DNA of 64,000 nucleotides from Bacteroidota bacterium (GCA_023428695.1 JAEYWY010000034.1:238827-302826), one strand, 5' to 3'; shown: positions 43,691-53,350, counted from the first letter of the stretch. Numbers and translations are program-made. The notes: generated by a model from the sequence alone, not told the origin.

Positions 43691-44368
43691 ATGCGAATTC
43701 TGTTATCCCTCTTCTTTTGTATTGTCACAGTTACCACGTTCGCGCAGCCTGGAAAGCTACTTTACGCATCCGACTTTATCCCGCCACGCCCCGGTGACGA
43801 ATGGGTACTCGAACTCGAACCTGGAAAAGGGTCGCGGGTCTCTACTCGCAACGGGGTTATGACCATTGAATCAAAAGGTGGGGCTACTGTTTGGCTAAAC
43901 CAGCTTCTGAAAGGAAACCTTCAGATTGAGTTTACCAGAAGAGTATTGGTGGAAGGGCAGACCAATGACCGTCTTTCGGATTTCAATCAGTTCTGGATGG
44001 CATCCGACCCGCGCCATCATTCGATGTTTACCGGCAGGCTGGGCCGATTTCATGAGTACGACTCCCTTAAGCTTTATTATGTGGGAATGGGGGCTCATGA
44101 CAACAAGGTCACGCGCTTCAGAAAATGCGACGGCAAGGGCAACAAGCGCATTCTGGGCGAAACAAAACAGCCGCAGTTTCTGCTGGAACCGGGGCGCGAT
44201 TATCGGATAAGGATTATGGTTATTGATGGAGTCACCACGTTCTGGGTTGATGACAAATTAGCCTTTTCATATGTCGATCCGGAGCCGTTGAAGGAGGGAT
44301 ACTTCGGTTTTCGATTGCTCCATTCGAGGCAGGAGATCCGGGATGTAAAAGTGTTTCAGCTACCTTAA
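43691..44368 (+). CDS. Secreted DUF6250-like protein
   Basis: A 225-residue exported protein: signal peptide ending TTFAQP, then an all-beta, concanavalin-like jelly-roll (KGGATVWLNQLLKG, LKLYYVGMGAHDNK, YRIRIMVIDGVTTFWVDD). Similar DUF6250 domains sit on polysaccharide lyases and glycan-binding proteins. The gene follows the deacetylase by 6 bp, so the two are co-transcribed. A glycan-binding or lyase role is inferred; no catalytic residue can be assigned. Confidence 0.75.
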   Translation: MRILLSLFFCIVTVTTFAQPGKLLYASDFIPPRPGDEWVLELEPGKGSRVSTRNGVMTIESKGGATVWLNQLLKGNLQIEFTRRVLVEGQTNDRLSDFNQFWMASDPRHHSMFTGRLGRFHEYDSLKLYYVGMGAHDNKVTRFRKCDGKGNKRILGETKQPQFLLEPGRDYRIRIMVIDGVTTFWVDDKLAFSYVDPEPLKEGYFGFRLLHSRQEIRDVKVFQLP

Positions 44369-44628
44369 GCAGAGCGATACTGCTCTGACAAAACTCATAT
44401 TTCAGACAAATTGTGGATTACTTTGTGTAATTGTGCACAACCCTCCTTGGCTTTACCTGCAAGGTCGATTTAACTATTCAAATAGAAGGAGCTATTTAGT
44501 CAGCACTTAGGGACGTCGTGTTGGAGTGCCAATCAGACCTTCACCTGCTTAGATCATGAATGCCAGGAACTTGATACTCCAGGATTAAGAATCAACTACC
44601 GTTGTCGACCCAAAGCATTTGATACGTA

Positions 44629-45027
44629 CTAAAACATTTGGACTTCCAAACAGGTTTCTGTGCTCGCCGCCTCAACCTCATACATTGGAGCTGGTGGTCC
44701 GGGCATATCTGTGTAGCAATCAAGCGGCTCATCTGTCGGTGTTCGTATTCTCAGGGTGACGAAAAGAACGGTCCCCTCGTTTTGGAACTCTTCAGGGAGA
44801 TTCCGCAAACCAATCACATTGTCGTAAGTACCCTCAATCTCACCGGTAGCCTGATTCTCTTTCGTCCACTTTTGTGCTCCCAGGATTGGCAGATTGAGCT
44901 GTAAGGCATACACATCACACTTCTGTCCTACTATCTTTCCAGTGACGCAATGCTTTTTCCAGTGCCTATCAGATTCACAGCCTAACAGAAAAATGAGTGC
45001 AAGGAAGATTAAGGAGTTCCGTTTCAT
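44629..45027 (-). CDS. Small lipoprotein of unknown function
   Basis: A 132-residue lipoprotein: signal MKRNSLIFLALIFLLGC (lipobox Cys 17), then ESDRHWKKHCVTGKIVGQKCDVYALQ and a beta-rich body with four more cysteines (DCYTDMPG, TETCLEV). The pattern suggests a disulfide-stabilised outer-membrane lipoprotein. No family recognised. It is alone between the DUF6250 gene and thioredoxin gene, with about 260 bp of empty sequence before it. Confidence 0.65.
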   Translation of the reverse strand: MKRNSLIFLALIFLLGCESDRHWKKHCVTGKIVGQKCDVYALQLNLPILGAQKWTKENQATGEIEGTYDNVIGLRNLPEEFQNEGTVLFVTLRIRTPTDEPLDCYTDMPGPPAPMYEVEAASTETCLEVQMF

Positions 45028-45104
45028 AGGTGCCGGTTTTCTCCATAAAAGACACCTCTATCGCAAATTTGGTTGGAAGTGGACAGCCCGGCTTGAAGGG
45101 TGAA

Positions 45105-45476
45105 TTATGAGCTTTGATCTGAAGTTTTCAAAAGATGTTCATCGATGACCTGCTTGAATACATTCTTCGGAAAAGCTCCTGGTTGCATCATCGGATTACC
45201 ACTTGTCGGAATAAACAGGAATGTAGGAATACTTCGGATCCCGAAAACTGCGGATAGCTCTTCTTCTTTTTCGGTATCCACTTTATAGATCACCAACTTT
45301 CCATCGTATTCTTTGGCCAGCTCTTCAAGTACCGGGGCCACCATCTTGCAGGGACCACACCAGTCGGCGTAGAAATCTACGATAGCCGGGAGGGAGCCCT
45401 CATACTTCCATTCCTTGGATTTTGTATAGTCAAACACCTTTTGCTTGAATTCATCAGTCGTCAGTTTGATAGTCAT
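45105..45476 (-). CDS. trxA: Thioredoxin
   Basis: A 123-residue thioredoxin with the active site WCGPCK (about residues 40-45) and cis-Pro loop GIRSIPTFLFI (about 83-93). No signal peptide, so cytoplasmic. It reduces disulfides using thioredoxin reductase. The extended N-terminal helix (TTDEFKQKVFDYTKSKEW) is a little longer than in E. coli Trx but the catalytic parts are standard. Symbol by fold; other thioredoxins likely exist in the genome. Confidence 0.9.
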   Translation of the reverse strand: MTIKLTTDEFKQKVFDYTKSKEWKYEGSLPAIVDFYADWCGPCKMVAPVLEELAKEYDGKLVIYKVDTEKEEELSAVFGIRSIPTFLFIPTSGNPMMQPGAFPKNVFKQVIDEHLLKTSDQSS

Positions 45477-45771
45477 GTCTTAGAATTTAGTGTGACAAAT
45501 ATCCGCAATCCCATCGGTCATTTCTGTAATTAAAATCACAGTCCGGAAATAAAGCGGCTTCTGCTTTCCTGGAGATTATTTATATCAATTAATACTTAAT
45601 TAGTATCTATCTATATACTCTGAAAATCAAATAGGTATATTATCAATCCAAAGAATATTTGGTCGCCCTTAAACTATTTATATTAGATAATGTACTAATA
45701 TTGTTAGATTACCCTATCTTTGAATCGTGTCTCAACTGGCTGCGATAGGACCGGTAAACAGGGCGGAAATT
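45477..45771. promoter_or_regulatory. AT-rich control region of the mutagenic repair operon
   Basis: 295 bp between thioredoxin and imuA with very low GC from about 45580 to 45720. It holds a dyad at 45592-45606 (ATACT, five bases, AGTAT), a second AGTAT...ATACT pair overlapping it (45602-45618 or so), and TATCTTTG (45715-45722), an exact -7 element with no good -33 partner. The dyads may be a damage-response operator; no LexA box of a known kind was recognised. Confidence 0.4.
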
Positions 45772-46473
45772 ATGTCCGTTCTCCAATCTGATATCCTACG
45801 TTTGCAGGGATACAGAACAAATCATCCAGCCGGGAAACGCATTAATCTTGGACCGGTTTTAAGTGCATTCCCCAATAACATTTTTCCAACCAGTGCTGTT
45901 CATGAATTCGTCTCAGAATCAGCAGAAGGCCTAGCAGCAACCTCCGGTTTTATAAGTGGTATACTGTCTACATTGATGAATGATGGTGGTATCGTTGCAT
46001 GGATCAGCCCCGGTATATCCATATTCCCACCTGCGCTTAAGCAATTTGGGATTTCACCTGAGCGGGTCATTTTCATTGAGGTGAGGAATGAACGCGATGC
46101 GCTTTGGACCATTGAAGAAGCACTCAAATGTAAGGCTCTTACTGGTGTAGTCGGCGAACTTAACAACATCAGCTTTAATGCTTCCAGGCGTCTTCAATTA
46201 TCTGTTGAGGACAGTCATTCAACAGGTTTTATCCTTAAGAATGGATTGAAGAATAATGGTACAACAGCCTGTGTATCAAGATGGAAAATCATACAACTGC
46301 CGGCTCAAACACGTGACCTTCCAGGCGTTGGTTTTCCTGCCTGGAGAGTTGAATTGATCCGGGTAAGAAACGGTAAACCAGGAATCTGGAATGTTGCGTG
46401 GTACAACGGAGCATTCGTTCCTATCCAACAGGAAAGAAATAAGGAAGAAACACAAATCAGGAAAGCGGTATGA
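45772..46473 (+). CDS. imuA: ImuA-like protein of the mutagenic repair operon
   Basis: A 233-residue RecA/SulA-fold ImuA homologue of the Bacteroidota type: LSAFPNNIFPTSAVHEF, GGIVAWISPGISIFPPALKQFGISPERVIFIEV resembling a Walker B area, and LPAQTRDLPGVGFPAWRVELIRVRNGKPGIW at the end. It has no clear Walker A, as is common for this type. It acts with ImuB and DnaE2 in damage-induced translesion synthesis. ATG 45772, behind AGGGCGGAA, is preferred; a GTG at 45727 would add 15 residues but lies at the predicted transcript start. The next gene starts 1 bp after the stop. Confidence 0.85.
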   Translation: MSVLQSDILRLQGYRTNHPAGKRINLGPVLSAFPNNIFPTSAVHEFVSESAEGLAATSGFISGILSTLMNDGGIVAWISPGISIFPPALKQFGISPERVIFIEVRNERDALWTIEEALKCKALTGVVGELNNISFNASRRLQLSVEDSHSTGFILKNGLKNNGTTACVSRWKIIQLPAQTRDLPGVGFPAWRVELIRVRNGKPGIWNVAWYNGAFVPIQQERNKEETQIRKAV

Positions 46474-46474
46474 T

Positions 46475-47977
46475 ATGGAGAGAAGGTTTGTTTCCATCTG
46501 GTTCAGATACCTGAGTACCGATTGGTTTTCGCTTCGCAATAAAGCGTTGCAAAACAATCCCTTTGTACTTAGGGCACCGTCACACGGCAGAATGGTTGTC
46601 ACCGCAGTCAATGCAAAGGCCGAGTCCGATGGCGTGAAGCAAGGTATGGCACTTGCAGATGCCAGGGCTCTGCTTCCGGATCTTGAAGTACTGGATGACG
46701 ATCCTAACCTGATTCAATCCTTGCTTAAACGTATCGCGCGCTGGTGTATCCGGTTTACACCTTTCGTCGCAATGGATCCTCCTGACGGACTGTTCTTCGA
46801 TGCCTCGGGTTGTACGCATCTTTGGGGTGGTGATGAGGCCTACCTTTCAGATATCAGGGAGCGTTTTAATGATAAAGGATTTACGGTCCGGCTGGCTATC
46901 GCAGACACGCCCGGAGCAGCCTGGGCGCTGGCAAGATTTGGTCATGAGTTAACTGTCGTACCGCATGGAAGCCATGTCCATGCAATCCAGGCTTTGCCTC
47001 CGGAAGCGCTCCGCCTGGATGAAGCTGCAGCCATGAAACTGCACAAGCTGGGATTACACCAGGTACGTCAGTTCATCCATTTGCCAGGACCATCACTGAG
47101 AAGAAGGTTTGGACCTGAAATGCTGGTCAGGATTGATCAGGTTACCGGCCTCACTCACGAGCATCTCGAACCTGTTGAACCAGTTGTTACCTATCAGGAA
47201 CGACTTCCATGCCTGGACCCGGTTTCAACGTACTCATCAATTACCATCGCACTTCAACAACTCTTGTCAGGACTTTGTGACCGGCTTAAACAGGATCAAA
47301 AGGGTATTCGAAAAGTTGTTTTTAAGTCATTCAGACTTGATGGTCAAATCCCTGAGGTCACGATTTCTACCAGCAGACCTTCCCAACATGTAAGTCATCT
47401 ATTTAAACTTTTCGAACCCAAACTTGGTAACATAGACCCGGGTCATGGAATTGAATTATTTGTGCTGGAGGCATTACAGGTAGAAGATCAGTTACCGGTT
47501 CAGGAAGACCTCTGGCATGGCGTGGATGGTGGTCTTGATAATACAGACCTGGCAGAACTTGTAGACCGCCTTGCCGGAAGAATCGGCGATGCGGCTATTA
47601 GCCGGTTCCTCCCGGAGGAACATTACTGGCCGGAGCGTTCCTTTAAAAAGGCCGCCTCACTTCAGGAAATGCCGCTCACAACCTGGCGTACCGAGAAAGT
47701 ACGGCCGGTGAGAATACTGCAGCGACCGGAAAGTATTGAAGTAACCGCACCCATTCCAGATTATCCACCGATGCTCTTTCGGTATAAGGGCAAACTTCAC
47801 AAGGTAATTCATGCCGACGGTCCCGAGCGCATAGAGCAGGAGTGGTGGCTTCAACAAGGGCAGCATCGCGACTATTACACCGTGGAAGACGAATCCGGAT
47901 GCAGGTACTGGATATTCCGACTTGGACACTACGACGACGTTACCTTTCAATGGTTCCTGCACGGCTTCTTTGCCTGA
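46475..47977 (+). CDS. imuB: ImuB, catalytically defective Y-family polymerase-like protein
   Basis: A 500-residue Y-family polymerase homologue: MERRFVSIWFRYLSTDWFS occupies the place of the first catalytic motif and has lost the Asp; PPDGLFFDASGCTHLWGG replaces the SxDE motif of active polymerases. Helix-hairpin-helix region follows (KLHKLGLHQVRQFIHLP). So it is likely a non-catalytic hub that recruits DnaE2 to the sliding clamp, as known for ImuB. Start at 46475 fixed by the one-base gap from imuA. Sits between imuA and dnaE2. Confidence 0.9.
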   Translation: MERRFVSIWFRYLSTDWFSLRNKALQNNPFVLRAPSHGRMVVTAVNAKAESDGVKQGMALADARALLPDLEVLDDDPNLIQSLLKRIARWCIRFTPFVAMDPPDGLFFDASGCTHLWGGDEAYLSDIRERFNDKGFTVRLAIADTPGAAWALARFGHELTVVPHGSHVHAIQALPPEALRLDEAAAMKLHKLGLHQVRQFIHLPGPSLRRRFGPEMLVRIDQVTGLTHEHLEPVEPVVTYQERLPCLDPVSTYSSITIALQQLLSGLCDRLKQDQKGIRKVVFKSFRLDGQIPEVTISTSRPSQHVSHLFKLFEPKLGNIDPGHGIELFVLEALQVEDQLPVQEDLWHGVDGGLDNTDLAELVDRLAGRIGDAAISRFLPEEHYWPERSFKKAASLQEMPLTTWRTEKVRPVRILQRPESIEVTAPIPDYPPMLFRYKGKLHKVIHADGPERIEQEWWLQQGQHRDYYTVEDESGCRYWIFRLGHYDDVTFQWFLHGFFA

Positions 47978-47990
47978 AAGCCCACAACGT

Positions 47991-50900
47991 ATGCCCTATA
48001 CTGAGTTACAGGTGACCACAAACTTCTCTTTTCTCCGGGGAGCCTCCCATCCGGAGGAAATGGTGGAACAGGCTGCGATGTATGGATATGAGGCTATTGC
48101 AATAACCGACAGGAATTCATTTGCCGGCATCGTCCGTGCTCACGCTGCAGCCAGAAAACTGGGGGTTCGTATCATTCCGGCGTGCCGTCTCGACCTTCTT
48201 GACGGTGAATCCCTGCTCGCATTCCCAACTGACAGGGCCGCGTATGCGCGGATATCAGGCTTGCTTACCCTGGGAAACCGACGCGCGGAAAAAGGCAAGT
48301 GCCATCTTTATAAAGCGGACGTTTACAACCACGCCATAGGGTCAAAGTTTATATTGATCCCACCGGGTTCGTTGAATGAATTATTTGATTTTGATCCTTC
48401 ATTCTATGCGATCGCAAAGGAGTATCGCGAAACACTGGGCGATGACTTGTACATCGCCGTTTCCAGATTGTACAACGGCATCGATTCAAAATACCTTTAC
48501 AGAATTGAAAAACTTGCCGAACGTTTTAACATCCGGGTAGTCGCAACGAATGACGTACACTATCATACGCCTTCACGGCGGGAATTGCAGGACGTGATTA
48601 CCTGTGTTCGCGAAAAGTGTACGATTCATAATGCCGGGTATCGTCTGTATCCCAACGCAGAACGTTACTTAAAACATCCGGATGAAATGATGCGTTTGTT
48701 CCGTCATCATGAACACGCAATAAGACATTCATCCGATATCGCTGACGCCTGTCGTTTTTCGCTGGATGAACTTAAGTATCAATATCCAAAAGAGATCACC
48801 AGTGAAGGCAGAACTCCCCAGGAAGAATTGATATATCTCACCTGGCAGGGTGCCTCGAAATTATTCGGTGATCGCATTCCCGAAAAAGTGAAAGCTACCA
48901 TCGAGTATGAGTTGAATTTCATCGGGCAGATGAACTATGCGGAGTATTTCCTAACTGTATACGATATCGTTCGTTATGCCCGCGAACAAAACATACTTTG
49001 TCAGGGCAGGGGATCAGCAGCTAACTCAACAGTATGTTATTGCCTGGGAATCACGTCCGTGGATCCGTCAAAATTCGACTTGCTGTTTGAGCGTTTTATT
49101 TCTTCTGCGCGCAATGAGCCGCCGGATATCGATGTAGATTTCGAACACGAACGGCGTGAGGAAGTTATGCAGTACATCTACCGTAAGTATGGCCGCGACA
49201 GGGCGGCCGTTGTGGCTACCGTCACGCAGCTCCATCACAAGGGGGCTATACGCGATGTGGGAAAAGCAATGGGGTTGTCTGTGGATACCATCAACCGGTT
49301 GTCCGGACTCATATGGGATTTTACCGACGAAGGTTTCGACCGCGACCGGATCGTCGGGCAGGGTATTAATCCAGATGATCCAACGATCCGCAAAGTGCTT
49401 CAGCTAACGGACCAATATATCAGCTTTCCGCGTCAGCTTGGTCAGCATACCGGTGGGTTTGTGATAACAGAAGGGCAGCTTTCGGACCTTTGTCCGATAC
49501 ACAATGCGCGCATGGAAGACCGCACATGCATCGAATGGAACAAAGACGATATTGAAGCATTGCGCTTTCTCAAAATCGATGTTCTCGCATTAGGTATGCT
49601 TACCTGCATACGGAAAGCATTTGATCTGGCGAAACAACACTACGGTCTCAACCTGACTCTTGCTAACATCCCCCAGGATGACCCAAAAGTTTATGAGATG
49701 GTAAGTCATGCCGACACGATTGGCGTTTTTCAGATTGAAAGTCGAGCCCAGCAATCGATGCTGCCGCGGCTTAGACCCAAATGTTTTTACGATCTGGTGA
49801 TTGAGGTTGCTATTGTAAGACCGGGACCGATCCAGGGTGATATGGTTCACCCTTATCTGCGACGCCGCAATGGTGAAGAGCCGGTTGAATACCCGTCGAA
49901 GGAACTGGAAGAAATCCTGGGAAGAACGTTGGGCGTACCGTTGTTTCAGGAACAGGCCATGAAAGTCGCTATCGTCGCAGCTGGTTTTACACCTACTGAA
50001 GCCGATGAACTGCGCAGAAGTATGGCAACCTTCAAGTACAAAGGTATGATGAGCCATTTTGAAAGGAAACTTATTGACGGCATGACACGAAAGGGCTATA
50101 CGGAAGAATACGCAAGGCGTGTGTTCAGGCAGCTTGAGGGTTTTGGTAGTTATGGTTTTCCGGAAAGTCATGCCGTGAGCTTTGCATTGCTAGTTTATGT
50201 TTCGTCTTGGCTGAAATGTTACTATCCCGAAGTATTTGCGTGTGCTTTGTTGAACAGTATGCCCATGGGATTTTATCAGCCCGCTCAGATTGTGTCAGAT
50301 GCCCGGAATCACGCTGTCATTATACTACCTATTGATGTCAACCACTCACAATGGGATAACACATTGGAAGAAAAGTCGGGTAAGTATTTCGCGATGCGCC
50401 TGGGCTTTCGCCAGGTTAAAGGCGTACGTGAAGAAGAAATTCAGGTATTGGTAAAAGGTCGGAAACAAGAGTACACATCCATTCATCAGTTACGCGAAGC
50501 CGGTGTAAGTGAGTCAACCCTTGAACGCCTCGCGGATGCAGATGCATTTCGTTCGATGGGTTTCGACCGCCGGCGGGCGCTTTGGGAAGTTTCCGTTAAG
50601 GATCAGCAACCTCATACCATCTTCGTTTCCGAAAAAGATAAGGCTGAAGACAACATTAAACTACCTGACATGATGTTGTCGGAACACGTCGTTCATGATT
50701 ATGCAACGACATCGCTATCGATCAAGGCGCATCCCCTGAGCTTTGTGCGTGAACAGTTAACTCAGCTTCGTGTGGTGTCAGCGCGCGACCTGGAGACAAT
50801 CCGGGAGGGTACGAATGTAAAAATCGCCGGACTAATCCTGGTTCGTCAACGCCCCGGAACGGCAAAGGGTGTTTGTTTTATTACGCTGGAAGATGAAACC

Positions 50901-51200
50901 GGTACGGCGAACCTTGTTGTGTTCCAAAAACATTTTGACAAATACCGGAAGGAAATCATCCAATCGAGATTGCTCATGGTCGAAGGCAAAGTGCAGCGTG
51001 AAGGTGAGGTGATTCACGTGATCGTAAGCAGGTGTGTAAACTACTCGGGACTGCTTCAGAAATTGCTTCCGGTTTCGAACAATGAAGAAGTATCCTTCCG
51101 AACCTTCGCGCGCCCCGATGAACGTACCGGCCCTGCCCGCGATCAACGCGTTGAAGTAGTTCAGGGAAAAATCTTTCCGGATGGACGAAACTTTAAGTAG
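47991..51200 (+). CDS. dnaE2: Error-prone DNA polymerase DnaE2
   Basis: A 1069-residue C-family polymerase: PHP domain at the N-terminus (TELQVTTNFSFLRGASHPEE start), palm with catalytic acids in PPDIDVDFEH (about residues 377-385), fingers with GRGSAANSTVCYCLGI, and C-terminal OB fold (FITLEDETGTANLVVF). Ends VVQGKIFPDGRNFK, the short tail of DnaE2, with no tau-binding extension of replicative DnaE1. Together with ImuA and ImuB forms the mutasome. Start chosen at ATG 47991, 13 bp after imuB; the frame is open upstream inside imuB. Confidence 0.93.
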   Translation: MPYTELQVTTNFSFLRGASHPEEMVEQAAMYGYEAIAITDRNSFAGIVRAHAAARKLGVRIIPACRLDLLDGESLLAFPTDRAAYARISGLLTLGNRRAEKGKCHLYKADVYNHAIGSKFILIPPGSLNELFDFDPSFYAIAKEYRETLGDDLYIAVSRLYNGIDSKYLYRIEKLAERFNIRVVATNDVHYHTPSRRELQDVITCVREKCTIHNAGYRLYPNAERYLKHPDEMMRLFRHHEHAIRHSSDIADACRFSLDELKYQYPKEITSEGRTPQEELIYLTWQGASKLFGDRIPEKVKATIEYELNFIGQMNYAEYFLTVYDIVRYAREQNILCQGRGSAANSTVCYCLGITSVDPSKFDLLFERFISSARNEPPDIDVDFEHERREEVMQYIYRKYGRDRAAVVATVTQLHHKGAIRDVGKAMGLSVDTINRLSGLIWDFTDEGFDRDRIVGQGINPDDPTIRKVLQLTDQYISFPRQLGQHTGGFVITEGQLSDLCPIHNARMEDRTCIEWNKDDIEALRFLKIDVLALGMLTCIRKAFDLAKQHYGLNLTLANIPQDDPKVYEMVSHADTIGVFQIESRAQQSMLPRLRPKCFYDLVIEVAIVRPGPIQGDMVHPYLRRRNGEEPVEYPSKELEEILGRTLGVPLFQEQAMKVAIVAAGFTPTEADELRRSMATFKYKGMMSHFERKLIDGMTRKGYTEEYARRVFRQLEGFGSYGFPESHAVSFALLVYVSSWLKCYYPEVFACALLNSMPMGFYQPAQIVSDARNHAVIILPIDVNHSQWDNTLEEKSGKYFAMRLGFRQVKGVREEEIQVLVKGRKQEYTSIHQLREAGVSESTLERLADADAFRSMGFDRRRALWEVSVKDQQPHTIFVSEKDKAEDNIKLPDMMLSEHVVHDYATTSLSIKAHPLSFVREQLTQLRVVSARDLETIREGTNVKIAGLILVRQRPGTAKGVCFITLEDETGTANLVVFQKHFDKYRKEIIQSRLLMVEGKVQREGEVIHVIVSRCVNYSGLLQKLLPVSNNEEVSFRTFARPDERTGPARDQRVEVVQGKIFPDGRNFK

Positions 51201-51235
51201 CAGTTGGCAGCTGGCTTCTGGCTGGGTTTCGATTC
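51201..51235. repeat. Short dispersed intergenic repeat, copy 1
   Basis: GGCAGCTGGCTTCTGGCTGG with a TTTCGATTC tail occurs directly after dnaE2 and again, with few changes, at about 55634-55665 after the small fragment gene. Both copies follow a stop codon. Probably a minor dispersed intergenic sequence; function unknown. Confidence 0.5.
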
Positions 51236-51294
51236 CTTCAAAAACTTTAGCCGTCTCAACGTTGTCTGCATTCCCGCGTCTCCCGCCTCTCAAA

Positions 51295-51325
51295 TTTGAA
51301 ATTGGCCACCGGAAACCTATCTTTA
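51295..51325 (+). promoter_or_regulatory. Bacteroidota promoter for the S9 peptidase gene
   Basis: TTTG (51295-51298), a 19-bp gap and TATCTTTA (51318-51325) match the -33/-7 consensus with one mismatch. Transcription would begin near 51331, so the start codon must be 51344 and not the in-frame ATG at 51296. Confidence 0.65.
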
Positions 51326-51343
51326 CCCAAACTCATTAATCAC

Positions 51344-53251
51344 ATGAAACTTCGTATCACTACGCTACTGATTATCAGTACGTTATTCGTTTCTGCACAA
51401 GACCGCATGACCCCCGAATTGCTATGGCAGGTTGGCCGTGTCGGTGGTGCGGGTATCGCCGCAGATCAACAAACGGTTTACTATTCAGTTACCTATCCGA
51501 ACGCGGAGACCAACAAAAGCTCGCGTAAGCATTATACTATTTCTATCAAAGGTGGAGCGGCAACCGAAGTCCCCGACCTGGGGAAGCTTTCCGTGAACTC
51601 CACAATATCGCCGGATGGCAGGTATCAGATCATTCCGCAGGAAGTTAAGATTCAGAAAGTATATGGTTCGGACTATTATCCGGAGCTCAGGAATTCAAAC
51701 GTAATGATATACGAGAGTCTCAATTATCGTCACTGGGATACCTGGGAAGACGGACAGTATAGTCACCTTTTCGTGCACCCGATTACCGATGGCAAGCCTG
51801 GTGCAGGCAAAGACATCATGGAAGGACAACTGTTCGATAGCCCAACGAAACCCTTTGGTGGCGAAGAGGATTTCGCATGGAGTCCTGACAGCAAGAAGGT
51901 CGTCTACGTTACAAAGCGTAAGTCAGGAACCGAATACGCGAGAAGTACAAACACGGATTTGTATGAATATGATGTGACCACTGGCCAGACCGTTAATCTT
52001 ACCGAAGGCAGAATGGGTTATGATACACATCCTTCATTTTCGAAGAATGGTGAGTTAGCGTGGCTTAGCATGGCGCGCGATGGATATGAATCCGATAAAA
52101 ATGACATCATCGTTAAAAAAGGTACGGTAACAATCAATCTCACGCAGCAATGGGATGGAACCGTTTCCGATTTTCGCTGGAGTAACGATGGTAAAAAGAT
52201 ATACTTCACAGCTGCGGTGGGCGGTACAGTCCAATTGTTTGAAGTCGACTATCCGGGGTTGACGAAAAAAATGCCTGTGGTAAAACAAATTACAAACGGC
52301 CAGTTTGATGTTACCGGTATCGCAGGACAGGCAGGCAACACGGTGGTGGTAACGCGTACGGATATGAATCATGCTACGGAGTTGTACACCGTTGATACCA
52401 AAAACGGCGCGATGGTTCAGCTCACGCATGTCAACGACGACGCGTACAAGAAGATCAAGCTTAGCAAGGTGGAGAAACGTGTTGTTAAAACCACCGATAA
52501 TAAGGACATGGTCGTATGGGTGATTTATCCGCCGGATTTCGACCCGACGAAGAAGTACCCGACACTCTTGTATTGCCAGGGTGGACCGCAAGCACCGCTG
52601 AGTCAGTTTTATTCATTTCGCTGGAACTTCCAGTTGATGGCGGCCAATGGTTACATCGTTGTGGCGCCTAACAGGAGAGGTATGCCGGGGCATGGTGTGG
52701 AGTGGAACGAGGCTATCAGCAAGGATCATGGTGGGCAGGTGATGAAAGATTACCTGTCTGCAATTGATGACGTATCAAAGGAGTCGTATGTTGATAAAGA
52801 AAGACTCGGTTGTGTGGGTGCGAGCTATGGCGGGTATTCGGTGTTTTACCTCGCCGGCATTCACAACAAAAGGTTCAAGTCATTCATTGCACACGACGGT
52901 ATCTTCAACCTGAAAAGTATGTACGGCACAACGGAGGAACTATTCTTCGTTGACTTTGACTACGGCGGACCGTACTGGGAAAAAGACAACAAGGCTGCTC
53001 AGCGTAGTTATGTTGAGTTCGATCCCAGCAACCTTGTCGATAAGTGGGATACGCCGATACTCATCTATCAGGGTGGCAAAGACTATCGCGTTCCTGATGG
53101 TCAGGCGTTCGAAGCTTTTCAGGCCGCACAACTTCGCGGCATCAAGAGCAGACTCGTTTACTTCCCGGAGGAAAACCATTGGGTGCTCACCGCACAAAAT
53201 GCACTCGTATGGCAACGCGAGTTCTTCCGCTGGCTTGAGGAAACGCTTTGA
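51344..53251 (+). CDS. S9-family prolyl oligopeptidase (DPP4-like)
   Basis: A 635-residue secreted serine peptidase. Signal peptide (to about residue 18, ending FVSAQ), beta-propeller (about 30-370), and alpha/beta hydrolase domain with GASYGGYS (Ser 494), GGKDYRVPD (Asp 580) and EENHWVL (His 612), a complete catalytic triad. Likely cleaves peptides after Pro or Ala in the periplasm. Start set by the promoter. Followed by a hairpin-forming intergenic region. Confidence 0.93.
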   Translation: MKLRITTLLIISTLFVSAQDRMTPELLWQVGRVGGAGIAADQQTVYYSVTYPNAETNKSSRKHYTISIKGGAATEVPDLGKLSVNSTISPDGRYQIIPQEVKIQKVYGSDYYPELRNSNVMIYESLNYRHWDTWEDGQYSHLFVHPITDGKPGAGKDIMEGQLFDSPTKPFGGEEDFAWSPDSKKVVYVTKRKSGTEYARSTNTDLYEYDVTTGQTVNLTEGRMGYDTHPSFSKNGELAWLSMARDGYESDKNDIIVKKGTVTINLTQQWDGTVSDFRWSNDGKKIYFTAAVGGTVQLFEVDYPGLTKKMPVVKQITNGQFDVTGIAGQAGNTVVVTRTDMNHATELYTVDTKNGAMVQLTHVNDDAYKKIKLSKVEKRVVKTTDNKDMVVWVIYPPDFDPTKKYPTLLYCQGGPQAPLSQFYSFRWNFQLMAANGYIVVAPNRRGMPGHGVEWNEAISKDHGGQVMKDYLSAIDDVSKESYVDKERLGCVGASYGGYSVFYLAGIHNKRFKSFIAHDGIFNLKSMYGTTEELFFVDFDYGGPYWEKDNKAAQRSYVEFDPSNLVDKWDTPILIYQGGKDYRVPDGQAFEAFQAAQLRGIKSRLVYFPEENHWVLTAQNALVWQREFFRWLEETL

Positions 53252-53302
53252 CAACTAAGGCGGGTTCGTAAGCTTTTTTCGATTTCGATTTATTTGGGCG
53301 GC

Positions 53303-53350
53303 TGCCCCCATGTGTTCCTGCTTTCATTCAAAGCGAAATGCATGGGGGCA
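53303..53350. repeat. Inverted repeat with nested hairpin
   Basis: TGCCCCCATG (53303-53312) and CATGGGGGCA (53341-53350) are perfect 10-bp arms. The loop contains a second stem GCTTT-cattc-AAAGC, nearly centred, giving a two-storey hairpin. No T-run follows. The 362-bp gap between the S9 peptidase and DUF3052 genes (53252-53613) has nothing else recognisable as a gene. Confidence 0.6.
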
